Origin: Amphirosellinia nigrospora
Lineage: Eukaryota; Ascomycota; Sordariomycetes; Xylariales; Xylariaceae
NCBI GenBank assembly: GCA_004123355.1
Contig: SCHM01000001.1
Coordinates: 434,001-498,000, forward strand
DNA length: 64,000 nucleotides
Direction: 5' to 3'
Positions 24,080 to 36,450 of the stretch are shown here, one piece after another. Under the pieces are notes generated by a model. That model was not told the origin of the DNA and did not search any database. It was given only the letters and a program-made list of their open reading frames with translations. The position numbers were made by a program, and so were the translations under genes. Each line of letters starts with the position of its first letter. Position 1 is the stretch's first letter.

Positions 24080-27000
24080 CGCTCGAAATAGGCATAAGGC
24101 GCAGGTTCACGTCGGAAGTTCTTTTGTTTCGCTAAAAGGAGTTGTAACCGGGCATTGGAGGCATTAAGGGGCTGTGGGATGGGACAAGCAGCACAAGTCA
24201 CATCCATGCATGAGTTTGGCAGCGTGGCGCAGGAGGCATACTTTTCATCGGCCCATTGCTCTTATTTTCCGTCGGGTTGCTCATGATAACACGAATATGG
24301 TCATGGCTTTCGGGTGTTAGATACCATTTACTTAATTATTTGTTTGTTTTGCCAGATGTCTGTTTAATCCAAATACCCCGTTTCACTTCTGAAATACAAA
24401 GATATCAATATTCCATCAAAACATGTCACGGCGTGATACTCAATTGTCTTGGCTATAGCCAACCTCGCAGCCCATCGTTCTAGAAACCTTGCGACTGAGG
24501 GTTCCCGAAGGTAGCACCCGCCACCTAAGGCTACGGTAGTTTGCGCGCCTTGAACCTGGCGGCAGACAAATGAGACGCTTTGGGACAATTTCCCAACTTG
24601 GTACAGTCTCAGGGAAAGCCAACCCGCCTAGTCTGGCCTAGCCCATTAGTGTATCGCATTAAGATGTATTCCTCGTCAAGCTACATCTCAATCTAGGTTT
24701 GGTCATCTCATTGGTTTCCACTGGATCCTACCGTACCGTCCATAGTGGTACCATAGTTCACCGTTCTGGTTCATCTACTGTAAGTGTATGTATTTGGACA
24801 ATTCGGCGCCCTAGCCGCGACTGAGCACGGCTCATTTCCAGAACCCATAATTCCCTAGTAATTAGCAACACACAATTGACATTTGTCCAACTCACCTGAT
24901 CACCCTCTACCTAGGCTTTTCACCGCCACATTAGTTGCAGGACGCTTGCGAATGCTTTGCCAGGGGTTCGGGACCAAATTACCCACTTCAGTCTGCGTCC
25001 TCGATCGCCAATGGAGGAAGTACCGCGCAGGTCCGCATGTGCGCTTATATTAATGCTATCCTTAGCAGCTGTTTAGCGTCGTGAGCGGAGACGAAACCCA
25101 ATCTTATCTCCATATTCTCACCCTCTCACCTTACCCTGTAACATAGTCGTATCATGTACGGAACGTACGGACGCGTCTGTGATTGATCTCAAATTCATAC
25201 CATCATGGGTTTGGGATGTGAGTGCTGGGGATCGAGAATGGTGTTAATTACTCCCTTTGTTTGATTGAGGCCCTTTACTATCAAGAGGCGGCGACCCATT
25301 TATCCCCTTCGTATTCAAGTGGCTAAACCGTGCCCTTGGACTTGAGCTGAGCTTGGCAGCTGAGTTGAGATCAAAGGATTAGGTATGTATAATGTTTGGG
25401 TCTTGTGCGCGTAGGGACCAAACTGCTGCAGTAGTGTAGTGTAGAGATGTCGAGCATGAATCCTACACCCGTCCGATCAGTCGCAAAATTCCAAAATCAT
25501 GTCTTGGGTGGCCGTACCACTTCGGTATCTATTCGGGGCCTTCATCACCCGCTTCTCGTCCATTCTGGGTACAGCTGTCCACATCGAGACAGAAGACCCG
25601 TTATCCACTCGCCAAATTCAGACATATGGCACTTACCGGGCGGGTTTCGGTGTTGCAGTGCAGACAGTCTTGACGTCGAACCCAATTACAACATTATGTA
25701 GGTCCCAATCGCTCATACAAGTGTCACGCGGGCCCCCACGTAGCCGAATGTGATTCCCGCCTGCGCCAGCCAAATTTCGCGCTCTCTGATGTGACAACTG
25801 CATCAGGAGACGAATCGGAAGGCTCTATCAACTTTAGTGTAAGCCTTGTGATGACGCACCTCCATGTATTCATTTTTATAGAGCCATACGGGTTCATTAC
25901 TCGCCTAAACCCAACCTATATTCGAGGGACGCTGCAGTATAGATGCCTTCGGTGAGGTAGGCAACCGAGAATGGCGCGCCAACATAGTCTCCTTAGCCTC
26001 GACAATGGTTGCGAAACAGATTCCCTTCATGGGATAGTCGCGACGATTCATACTAACTCCTTATAAACCTAACCGCGTCTACTTACACCGCTAAGCGACG
26101 CCTCTCTTTTTCATTGCCGAACTACATGCGCTTAGTAGTACGGGAAAAAACAGAATCTAGACCTCTTTACAGTTAAGGAGAATTTTCAAGCTTTATTGTC
26201 CTATCAACCAACCGCGGTGGGCTGGAGATGGACGCTACGGATAGTAGCGCGTTGCGTCATTGGCACAAGTTTACCGTGGCTCGAAATAGACGTCGCGCGG
26301 CACTTGTGCTGCATGACAGGACATCTTCCCCGGCATGTGATCTGCTATCCAAGTCTAGATTCGCTGTTGCGGACAGATACATTCGCTACGTGGCACCAAC
26401 GACGACTTGGATCGTGACTACACCGAAACCCCCCACCTCCCATCACTCAGTATAAGATTACAACACTATGCCTTGATAACCCGGCGCGCTAGAAATAATT
26501 GACCCGTTGATAGGGGAACAGAAGAGGGCCCTTGACCCATAGTTTCATTAACATGACGTTGAATCCCATGCTACAAGTAATATCACACACCCGAGGTTCG
26601 GTCCTACTAATTAATATATATCATGCATCACACTACTACATCAGTGCGAGACTTCGTATGAGGCTTCGGTGTTTTACCTCACTAATGCTTTTCCTGATCT
26701 AGCATGCCGAGATAGCTTGAATAAGGGCGAAACTACGCCTAGAATAGGTAAAAAGAAGCGAATACTCGGAGATATAATCCGTAGCTCTTCCACTTGGCCA
26801 GATAGGGTTAAGTTCTTTATTGCCGCCTCGACTCCATAAAAGATTATTGCAATTCAAATATCTTTCCAAGCCGTTGTTACACTAACACCGTATTTCAGTT
26901 ATCGGTGAGAAGTGTACCTGGTTGATATACCAGATCCGCGTTAGGATATCTGTAATTACCCTTCATGAAGGCAAAAAGGCCACAAGTAGCAAGTAAACTC

Positions 27001-27436
27001 AGATAACAGATGGTATAAGCATAATTAATCCGATAAGACGAGCTCCAACTAATTATTTGACAACTAACATGCTTAAAGTCATTAAACGCGCCTAACATAC
27101 ATCGGCACTAAGAGATGTACTTGTAGTAATTTAATCATTGTGTAACCCTTATGCCCTGATTTGTTCCATCACCACCAACAACAGCAACAGCAGTTAAAAT
27201 TACCACTTATCGGGGTCCCGTAGAAGGCTCCGACGTAGGTGTAACCAAGGACTATCGTGTTGCCAATTAGACATGGATATATTAAAGGAGGATCTCCCAA
27301 TAATGGACAGGATTTCCTTCCTGGTCTAAAGTCTGTCAGTTGTCAGTCGTTTTGTACTCCGGAGTGGATCGGATTCACTGATGGATCACCAGGGTGTTAT
27401 AGTTATATGGCTAGCTATTAGTGACTCAATATGTGT

Positions 27437-27607
27437 TGTCAGAGGGCCTCGTAGTATGGGGTAGGTCATCTATACTTGTTGTTGCGCGAAGGTCTCTAAA
27501 CCACCTCCGTAGACGTAACTAGGCTATATACAGATGATCTCTTTGTTCCTAAGGTACTGTGGCTTTGTGGTACTGTGGCTGGGATGATGTGTCGTGACTT
27601 CATGACA
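27437..27607. mobile_element. LTR-like relic (fossil)
   Basis: It starts TGTCAG and ends near TCGTGACTTCATGACA. In between it keeps the same order of landmarks as the LTR that opens the Gypsy fossil at 60,121: GGGTAGG, CTTGTTGTTGCGCG, AGGTCTCTAAA, GGCTATATAC, TCTCTTTGTT. It is probably a solo LTR or the edge of a lost element. It is old, and its boundaries are approximate. Confidence 0.45.
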
Positions 27608-27610
27608 TGT

Positions 27611-27630
27611 GTTGTTGTTGTTGTTGTTGT
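27611..27630 (+). repeat. GTT microsatellite
   Basis: Between six and seven GTT units directly after the LTR relic. Non-coding. Confidence 0.95.
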
Positions 27631-29170
27631 GGCCAAGAGCGCCCAAGTTCATATAGAAATACAAATCCTATCTAGTGTACTCGCACTGGCAACTCTCGGC
27701 CATCATTCTGCAATATTTATGCGCCACGGGGTAATACCTAATAATCAATAGTTGAGTTGCGATAACAAGCAAGCGATTAATTCATTCTTGCCCACTGTAA
27801 CATACACACACTATAAAAGACGTAAACACAAAGGCACCATATGTGCAATCGACCAACGCCTGCGAAATGTTTTTTTTCAAGACCTTGGTGCAACAAAAAG
27901 TGTATTTTATCTATCTCAACTACATAGCCCCTAACGTCATCGTTTGTGATTTTGTATATTTAAAGGCTAGTCAGGTTCCAAGCCTTCCACTAGGAAACCT
28001 AGAGAGTAAGAGGTTCTTTGACGCCATAGCTAATTATTTCATCTTAGGAGTGAAGTTATTCCCAAGCCCTCTATCTGAGCTCTTGTGATAGGTTAGAACT
28101 AGCCACCAAGTGGCTTCGTGACTCTTCAGACAACTATAATGATAGTTCTCAGACATACATATGAGACTAAAGCATATTTTATCAATCAATTTTCATCAAT
28201 CAGCTTTTGTCAAATAACTTTTATTAATTAGAAAGCTCCTTTATTGATAAAAAACCCAAGGCATATCTATGCTCTTCTTCATTATGTACTATTCGGAAGG
28301 GGTTTAGTGTGTGTGGCCGTTATATCTTTGGGATTGAGCCAGCTCCTGGTTATGCCCACTATTAGCCGTCAGACACATAGTAGGACTCGTTCCTTTTGGA
28401 CGAGATAGATGCAAAAGTTGATTGTGGTACTAGTAGGCCGAGCACGGATAGGCCGAAAACTAGACATCGAGCCTGGGTGCCGTCGATCATCTTACATACC
28501 CTTTCACCGGCAACGAATTCAATCAAATAGCATACTTACACATCGCGAGCTGGCGACCGTAAGCTGGTTAATAACGAAAGCTATGATTTGTGATAAGGTC
28601 GGGAACACAGACCAGGGGGGATTGCGTATGCGTGCAAGCCGACCCGACTTGTCACTGAACGTGGCTGTTAGCTATGGCAAAATCTGACAAGACATTTCGA
28701 CGTGCTCTTCTAACCCCTCCTGCAATCTGGTCAACTTACGGAGGGAAATGAAAAGAATCGGATTGGTACGAACACTCATCGCGCTCCATCTAACGTTTGC
28801 CTGAGTGGAAGATTTTCTAGTTGGAGATTCTCACGGCTCGGGGTGACTGGCTCTATGAAATGGTGAACAACTTGGTTACCTTATCAGGGAAAGTCTACTG
28901 CGTTGGTTACATACGTCGGTTATGTATCTAGGTGAAATATAATAGTACTTCACCGAGGGGTTCTGTAGCTCGTATATGCTCAGTGCGGCTGAAGAAGGCA
29001 AGTTCCATATACTTATACATCCCAAGGCACGTATTCTGGTTCGAACAGCCTCTCCCAAATATCAAGGGTTTTTTTTCCCTAATTATTCAAGTCTATTTGT
29101 TATTATGATGATTATTTGACTTGCAGCTGATTATTTATTAATATTTATATGTATCGACCTAACGTCAATG

Positions 29171-29648
29171 TTATAGGAAATGAACTTTCTTCTCACTCTC
29201 CTGCTCCTGCTGCTTTTGTTCCTGTAAAAATTCCTCGAGCCTCAACGCCTCAAGCGCAGCGACGACATGCTCTCCCCTGTCGACGTCGAACATGATCCCC
29301 TTCGCTTGCTACTGCTCTCTTCGAACCTCTGGCCCCTTCTACTTACTTGTTGAGTTCTACTACTCACACTCGCGTTGGAATCGTTGTTACAGGATCGTTT
29401 GTACACCATGTACTCGTGCGCGCACGCCTCCTTGGTGAGATTGCGGATGACGCCGACGCATCGTGCTTGGTAGACTTGACAGTCGCCCAGTAGGGCTCGG
29501 GCGGGGAGTCACGATCCGGAGAGGAATGGATGAGGTCGATACATTCCTCGACGAGGGTGAGTGCGCGCGCGTACGAGGAGAGAGACTGAGTGGAGAGAAT
29601 ATCTGCTATAGTAACGTATAAGTCATCGGGTTGAGGGAGGGCTGCCAT
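29171..29648 (-). CDS. small cysteine-bearing protein, unassigned
   Basis: The ATG at 29,648 opens a helical N-terminus (LYVTIADILSTQSLSS, then LTLVEECIDLIHSS) up to PEPYW. Near 29,488 the frame shifts by one lost base into DCQVYQARCVGVIRN, then KEACAHEYMVYKRSC. This gives four cysteines after an acidic, helical lead, reminiscent of small disulfide-relay (CHCH-like) proteins, although the spacings (C-x6-C-x11-C-x10-C) are not the classic CX9C. The last part reads FDVDRGEHVVAALEALRLEE and a charged tail ending in KKVHFL, TAA at 29,171. It is reached through an intron (GTGAGT or GTAAGT near 29,350-29,370) whose acceptor I cannot fix, or through a second lost base. I do not recognise a named family. 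The composition makes a real gene likely. Confidence 0.5.
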
Positions 29649-30408
29649 ATTTGCGGATGAGGGGGGTAAAAATGCGATGGTTCGAGAAATAGCCTAGAAT
29701 TGCTTCGCGGAAGTTTTTTCCCTATGTAAGTTAGTGAGGATTGCAAAATTTTCTATTGGTGAAGCGAAGACTAGGCTGATTTCCTTGTGTTGGGGAGTCT
29801 GATCAAGGGAAAAAACGACGTGCGAATCCTGAAAACTTATACAAGCCGACCCCTTTCGAGGGTTAAAAACAAAGACAAACACACAAACGATTGTGATAAT
29901 AGGTTGGTTATGCGTGAAAGGGATTGTAGAGCCGTGTCAAAGGCAATATCACGTTGTCAATACATAAAGGTATCTTGTATGTGTGCTTATTGTTCGTATG
30001 GTAGAGTTGAAGTGTCTAAAAGATGGAAATACTCAAAGACAAGGCCGCTCTTTAGAGCCTTAGCGTTTCCTGAAAGAACCTCTTAGCCCTCTTTACCAGC
30101 TCCTTATCGGCTGGATCGAGGCAGCGAGTTTTACTACAAGAAGATACTTACTGTATTGTGTATCCCTATGGTTCGGTGTATGCTAGAAACTAAAGATGTA
30201 AATGAAAATGTAGTTGTTAAACTCTATCGTGAATAGTGCAAAATATTGCCTCTGGGGCCCCTAAATAGGTATGCGTGATGGGTACCTGAGGAGCACAGCA
30301 AGTTTCGTAACCAGGCCGAGTTTGGGGCTGGGTCAATAGTTAATATTTCTAAACTATAGAAAACATGATCTTGCGATTTGCGGTGTGCGGTAAAATATCA
30401 GGGGTAAA
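29649..30408. other. intergenic
   Basis: 760 bases upstream of the small Cys protein and downstream of the unassigned acidic protein. The long frames here are antisense to nothing recognisable. I see no motif beyond A/T-rich runs. Confidence 0.5.
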
Positions 30409-31728
30409 TTAGAGGCACTCAGATACATCTGGATGGCAGTGCATTACACATCTCTGATCCATCTCAGCGCAGCACAACCCAATCGCAAGCAACACCGAAA
30501 CGTCCGAGGCCGTCCAGACGACCTCCCACGTGGGCCGCGCGATACCAAGTACCACGCCCGGCCTTACATCGCCCCGGATACCAAGACCACTAAGGCGGCC
30601 CGGGCCCGCGAGTATGAACCTGACGGTCTTCGACCCAGAACTTCTGCATCGCCCTGACTGCGATTATCGTCGCTGGCATCGCTTTTCTTGTCAAGAACTT
30701 GTCGGCCTAGAACGAGTGTCATGCCTCGTGCGCTGCTGCTAGCACCATTTAGATCATCAACTCGGATCCTCACAACCCATTCTTCATTACGCTTCGCGTT
30801 GAGACCGGTCGTCAAGCCAGAGCCGGTTCCCGCCTCAACATCGACTAGCCAATCGCGAAGCTCGGCTGCCAAGCCCCCTTGGATATACTTTGCGCCCTTG
30901 CGTCGCGGCGAGAAGGCGTCGGGCAAGGGCTCAAGACGCGGGGCGCCTTCGGGAATTTCGGCGGGCTTGAAGCGCGGGGCTTTCTGGAAGGTCGGCTGGT
31001 GTGCTTGAGGAGGCCGTTTTTGCGATCATGATGAGGAGATTCCCCTGTATTGTCTCCAAGATTCCTTCGTCTGAGCCTATCTCGTCTTCTGAGATGGATG
31101 GTCCCGTGGGCGAAGTTTCGATCTCGCGCATCTCGACGTCTAGTCCGGATTCGCCTTAGGGAGAGAATAGAGTTCCTCGGCCCCGACGCCAGAGGGGGAT
31201 AAAGAGATTCGTCTGCGCTTGGCGCGGTTCCCTTCCTCCCTATCATCGTCTTCATCATCGCTCTCTACTGTCCATGTAGGCGAAGACGCTTGCATCACAT
31301 CATCTTCGTCGATTAGGGAGACCTGGTCATACTCAACATGTCTTTGTTGGTACCTTTCACCTAGGTTGATATGATCACGATCATGGTCGCCGTGCTCGTT
31401 GTCGGGGACATGACTTGCCCTGGATAGAGGTGGTGGTGGTGGTGGTGAGCTGTCGACCAGGACATCATGTCCGGTGACACGATGCCGGAACGGCGTCAGA
31501 GATGACGACGGGCCGGGGCGGGGCGTGGAATGTAGCGTGAACCGCGGTGTGGCCCGAACTGCTGGCCACCGGGTGTCTCACTGCGGGGCTGAGATGGCTT
31601 TGGCACGAGAAAGCGGTGTGGTGTTGGGGTCTACTGCCGCGTCAGTACCATGGAGAACAACGGATAGAGAGCAGAGCGGCGGGACAGACAGACATACAGC
31701 GGGCGGAGGCGCCATGCTCACATGACAT
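30409..31728 (-). CDS. conserved-looking acidic nuclear-type protein, unassigned
   Basis: Not recognised by name. A tentative exon 1 (ATG at 31,728 to 31,698) is followed by a GTATGT...CAG intron (31,559-31,697). Exon 2 then reads RATPRFTLHSTPRPGPSSSL, TPFRHRVTGHDVLVDSS, a proline run and LIDEDDVMQASSPTWTVES. An acidic patch and a nuclear-localisation-like KRRRISLSPSG follow. The second half holds FQKAPRFKPAEIPEGAP, LPDAFSPRRKGAKYIQGG and LAAELRDWLVDVEAG. A region of alternating hydrophobic strands comes next (EEWVVRIRVDDL, GMTLVLGRQVL, RGDVRPGVVLGIARPTWEVV), which could be a small OB-like fold. The frame moves near 31,147 (one lost base), near 31,010-31,040 and near 30,685; the last two need two lost bases or one extra. 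Stop TAA at 30,409. The ordered, protein-like segments on one strand argue strongly for one gene. Confidence 0.55.
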
Positions 31729-32285
31729 CTCGAGGCTGGGATTTTTGATTCATCTCATTTTCATATCATCTCAGGCTGGATGACTCCCATAGCCAACCTG
31801 CACTCTCATCATTACGCCCTTTCGTTGCGCAGGCAGTACGTGGGCCGTGGGCGATCCTATAGAAATAGTGTGGTTGTTGAGACATCATTGTTATGTTTCC
31901 AGTTTGTTGGTCCTTCCTCCTCCCTGGACTGCTGTCGGTAAAACTCCGGCCGGTTTCCAGTACCCCCACCTAGGTACCTACTTAGATGTAGGGATTTAGG
32001 TTAGGTGCTATTACCAGCCCCTTAAAGAGGTTATTGCTACCTGCTTACGAGATGAACGCTCTCCTTTCACGCGTAGGTAGGGTAAACACGATTACGCCAT
32101 TTTGATTAGGTTTCGTATCTGTTGAGGTATCATTTGTCTCTGTCATTCAAGTAGAGCCACATGTAGTCATCCCATGTCCTGTGAAATACAGGTGGTTCCA
32201 TCCGAACGCCTACGCCTACGCCTTACAACCCTGAAATGCACTATATCCCATGAAACAACCCAGCCCGAAAATCAAAAGGCCAGCT
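31729..32285. other. intergenic
   Basis: 557 bases between the 5' end of the unassigned acidic protein and the 3' end of mrc1. It contains GGTAGGTA-type words at 31,965-31,985 (CTAGGTACCTACTTAG) and near 32,074. They may belong to the promoter of the minus-strand gene to the left. Confidence 0.45.
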
Positions 32286-35200
32286 TCACTCAAATGACCC
32301 GCTTCCAAACAAACCGCCGACCACCTTGCTTCTCCCTTCAGCCCCCTTCCACTTCTTTGCCTCGCGCCTCTTCTCCGCATCCGCCACCTTTGCCCTGCGC
32401 TCGTTCTCGTGGGCAAAGTAGTTGATACCGGACCGTTTGCCCGCCGTCTTCTTTAGCTTACCGTCCTCGCCGAAGCTGGCTGCCTTATTCAAGGAGCCCG
32501 AGCTACCGCTACTAGTAGAAGCTTGGCTGATGCTGCTGCTGGTCGTCGTAGATGCCGTAGGATTCGAGTTGGACACTAACTTGGTCGAGTTTGTAGTGGC
32601 CCGACGGAGTAGGGCCGGTACCTTGAAACCGCTGCCTGCTGTAGAAGGAGCCGTGAAAGCGAGTTTGGAAGTGGTGCTTGTGCTGCCCGTGGAGAGGGAG
32701 GATGACGAGTTGCGCTTCAACGTGATGCGGTCGACGACATTACCGCCCACGTGCCGGCTGGGACGGCGATTCTCCTTATTAGTGCGTGGTGTGGATGGGC
32801 GCTCTCCTTCCCCGTCGCTACCGGAATCCACCTCGGTAGCGGGGATGATGGATCCGGTTGACGCGTTAGGCTCGTCGAGCAGCGTCGAGAGAGACCTTCG
32901 AACTTCCGCGATCGACGAAGGTCGAGCGTCGTCTCCAGTACGGCGCTCATGGGGCCCACGCCGGGCAGCATGGTCCTCTGTGCGAGAGCGTTTGCGGCCG
33001 GTTCTTGGGGGCTGGCTGTCAGGAATGGCTTCATTAACCTGACTGGCGTTTTGAGACTGGCTATCGTCACCGCTTGTAGAGGCGGTATCGGCGAAATTGT
33101 CAGAGAAATTCCATTCGTCGTTATTCCTATCCTCGATACTCCTTAGAAACGCTGCGTTCAGAGGATCCTCTGCAATCTTGCCAATCCGCTCATCTGCGAA
33201 TAATGCCTTTTGCATCTTGGCAAACTGCCGCCGCTTCATACGACGGCGTGCTTCGCCTCCATCGTCCGAGTCGGAAAGATCAATGCCGTTACCGTCGCCT
33301 CCCCGACGCCGCTTACGTAACATGCCGGTTGTAAGGTCTCGGAACAGTTTGTCAACTTGAGCGGCATCTGCAGCACGCTCATGATCCCTGTAGGATATTA
33401 GTGTCTGTCACTTGTTCATATCTTATGTGTTGGAACTTACGCAAATAGACCTGCTAGCTTGGCAGCATCCCCTTCATTTTCCTTGGTATCATCTATCATC
33501 TCTTTGACAAGCTCTTCATCCTCATCACTCGAGTCTTCCCCATCTGCACCGCCGAGACCAGCGTATTCATCTTCAGACTCTTCAGCCTGTTCCTCGATCA
33601 TCTCCGTTGCTTTGCTCTTTTTCTTGTCAAACTTCTTCTTGCGCTTTGCTGCCTTTTCCATCAGCTTAAATGCATTAGACGAGTTAACTGTCTCCCCGAA
33701 TACGCCGTTAGCGCCGGAGTTTCCGAGCACAGTTGTGGATAGTAGGGTCGAGTTTGGTGTAGCGACGTCGACTCTCCGTAGCAGTTTCCCTCGCTTTCTT
33801 ACGAGCGGAGACTCTGGTACAGTTCCTTCGTCTTGGGTGCCGTTGAGTATAACAGTGCCACTTGTTGACTGTGGAGCGTCGACAAATCGTTGTTTTAAAG
33901 GCGAGTAATCTTGAAAACCGCCATCTTGTGTGGGCTCTAGGAAATCGGACATCTCCGTTGCATCTGCCTGCACAAGACTATCAAAGCCATGGGCTTGTGA
34001 CTGGGAGTAATGTAGTCGTAGTCCTTGGGTTTGGGTTTCGCGCCACTGTGAGGCTGCCGTTTGGGTGGGCTGACTATCGGAAATCATGTTGTTGCCTTGG
34101 GACTGGCCGGCTGTGGCAGAAAACTGGGAATCAGGAAATTGATCAATGCTGGGCATGAAGTCTTGAGGAGAACCACTAAAAGGCCCTGTCTGACTGTCAT
34201 CCATTGTCCCAGCGAACATCTGCGTCAAACCCAGACCAGCAGGGGCTGCGGGTGCAATTGGAAGTCCAGGAATGAAGTTTTTCGTTGCTGAGCGCAAGAC
34301 TGAAGTTGGTGGTTTAGGAGACCTTGAATGTGACATAGAAGGCGAATCTACCAAGGTGCGTTTGGGCTTGGGAGTGGCTTCAACACCAACTTCATCTTCA
34401 TCGTCTGAGATGATTTGGGCGAGTTTCTTGGATCGCCGTGAATATAGGGCTGTAGAACGCTTCATTGCTCTGATATCCTCGTCTGAAAAATCATCAGACA
34501 CAGGTTTTGGCGTCTCCTCATCTTCTGACTGGGCTTCTTCTGCCTCATCCATAAACATGAGGTTCTCGGCGGATTCCTCTTCCCTATCTCTAACCTCTTC
34601 ATCTTCGGAGGCTTCTTGTTCGTCTTCAGAACCTGAAATTTCGACTGCCCTAGATTCTTCGTCCTCATTGTCTTGAAAACTGTCGTCGTCGCTGTCATCC
34701 CAGGCAAGAGGGTCTACCTCACCGTTCTGCTGCTTCTCCTTACGATTCCTCTTTGCCTCCTCGCGCTCACGTAGCATGATCTCCTCCACTTCCTGACGTG
34801 CCCTGGCAACAATATCCTCGACCTGTTCTTGCTCACGCGCTCGTTCTTCGGCAGACTGAACTACAATACCCTTTGAACGTAGAAATTCTAGGCGCCTTTC
34901 GCGCTCTAGTTTCGCTTGGGCCTTGGCGCGCTGCTGAAGAGACATGTGAAGCTCACCAAATGTCATACACGGTTTCGCGTTTCGGCCTCGCGTTGGCTCT
35001 TTTGGGGGCGAAGAAACATTTGCGAGGCTGCGCAATATTTTCATTCCACTTGACTCGCATGTTTTGTTCTCGGGAATGCGAGAAAATATAGCATCAAACT
35101 TGCCCTTTGTAGAGTTGGTAATCTCGAGCTCATCATCGGAGCCTATCAATACAGCATGAGCTCGCATAGGAGGAAATTTAACTCGGACCTGACGCAACGG

Positions 35201-36450
35201 TTTTTTAGCTACCGGTTGTTTGGTTTGGGGAACAGGAGCTGCTGCGTCAACGGCCTTGCCCTTCGCTTGATCATGATGTCTTGACTGAGTTAGGGCGTCT
35301 TCCAAAGTAAGGAGGTCCCCGTTTTGATCTTCAAGCTCAGGGTGACTATTTTCGGATGTGGATACAGCACCAATAGGTAGATTTGGAATAGATTTGGACA
35401 CGATGGGCGGGGAGCTTGGTGGCGTCCCATCCTTTTCCACCTCCGCATCTGTTTGATGAACTGAACTAGGCGTCGTAGGATGGCTTGAACTTGTTTGTCT
35501 GTTCTCGGTCTCCGTGATACTACCTCGGCTCGAAAGTTGAACCGCTGGAAAAGAGTGGCTTTGCTGATTTTCTTTTTAGTCTTTGCTTCATGGGCGAGCT
35601 GGAGACTTCGGCTTAACCGTTGTGTCTCGCGGTTCATCTCTTCAAGCGCCTTTTTGCTCGCCTTGCGGGAAGGACGTGAGACCTCTTGTGTCAGCTTTCG
35701 ACCGCCATCATCGTCTGAAATGTCTGATACATCGTCATCGGCGTCGGATTCAGCAAGTGCGTGCTCGGCGCCTTCTATTCGTTTGCGTTCCTCTTGAGCC
35801 TCCTTTTCTAGTCTCTCCTTTTCTTTCTCTCGACCAGCGCCTTAAATCGAGCATCCTTGCTCAGATCCATGGGCACATCGTCGTCATCATCATCGGAGCC
35901 AGAGGCTATTGAGTCGCGGTTCAGAGCTGTGAGCTTATTTGGAGGAGACACGAAGAGGCTGGGTGATGGATGTTGGACTGTCCGAACAGCAGTTTCCGGG
36001 GTAGATTCACGGTTTGGTCTCACCAATCTCCTCCGAGATGGTACTACTACATCTTCCTCGTCGTCTTCCCCCCTGCGGACGATAATTCCTGAATATTTTT
36101 GGTATGTTCTGAGGTTGAGGCTGGGGGTGATTGTGAAGCCTGGTTGGCTTTTGTGAAATTGGCATGCATCCGAGCGGCAATCCGGCCTCGAGGCCGGACA
36201 ACCTCGGCATCTCTATCGTCTTGTTCATCACCACTGTCATCTTGAGTGACTGATTCGGGACCGGGTTTCTGTTTGTTCTTATCGATTGCGGCAAATAGAG
36301 ATTTGGTATCAATTGGGCCTGCAGTCTCGTCTTCTGAAGACTCGTCGTCTACAGTTGCTAGCAGTGCTTTGAGTTTAGATCGGGGGTCAATTGTGGTGAA
36401 GTGGGTGCGGACGCGGCACCCGCTGGCGATGATGCCCGAGAGGAAGCCAT
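32286..36450 (-). CDS. mrc1: Mrc1/claspin, S-phase checkpoint mediator
   Basis: Mrc1 travels with the replisome, couples helicase to polymerase and relays the Mec1/ATR signal to the effector kinase. The ATG at 36,450 gives MASSRASSPAG and then RSKLKALLATVDDESSEDE, the usual fungal start. Later come RGRIAARM, a DDDDDDVPMDLSKDARFKAL block, and NREAQR-like EMNRETQRLSRSLQLAHEAK. The middle holds an SQ/TQ cluster (DSQPTQTAASQ, ETQTQG, SQSQ), expected substrate sites for Mec1/Tel1, and the Mrc1-domain signature SEDEYAGLGGADGE. A 53-base intron (33,388-33,440, GTAAGT...CAG) precedes LFRDLTTGMLRKRRRGG and the basic C-terminus. Frame jumps near 36,386 (a C-run), 36,100, 35,832 and 35,535 each fit one lost base. 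Restoring four gives 1,371 residues, a normal length. I regard the gene as functional and the jumps as sequence error. Confidence 0.92.

Larger units (their letters stand above)
24080..29170. other. 5-kb gene-poor stretch
   Basis: No supported gene. Two overlapping plus-strand frames at 25,447-25,753 and two at 26,196-26,455 look weakly protein-like but have no motif. It contains an LTR relic at 27,437-27,607 and a GTT microsatellite. Several AT-richer stretches (26,580-27,130, 28,150-28,260) may be mildly mutated old repeats. Confidence 0.45.

Noticed and set aside
32422-34676. Plus-strand Ser-rich frames opposite mrc1.
   Set aside because: They are antisense images of the acidic Glu/Asp/Ser codons of mrc1.
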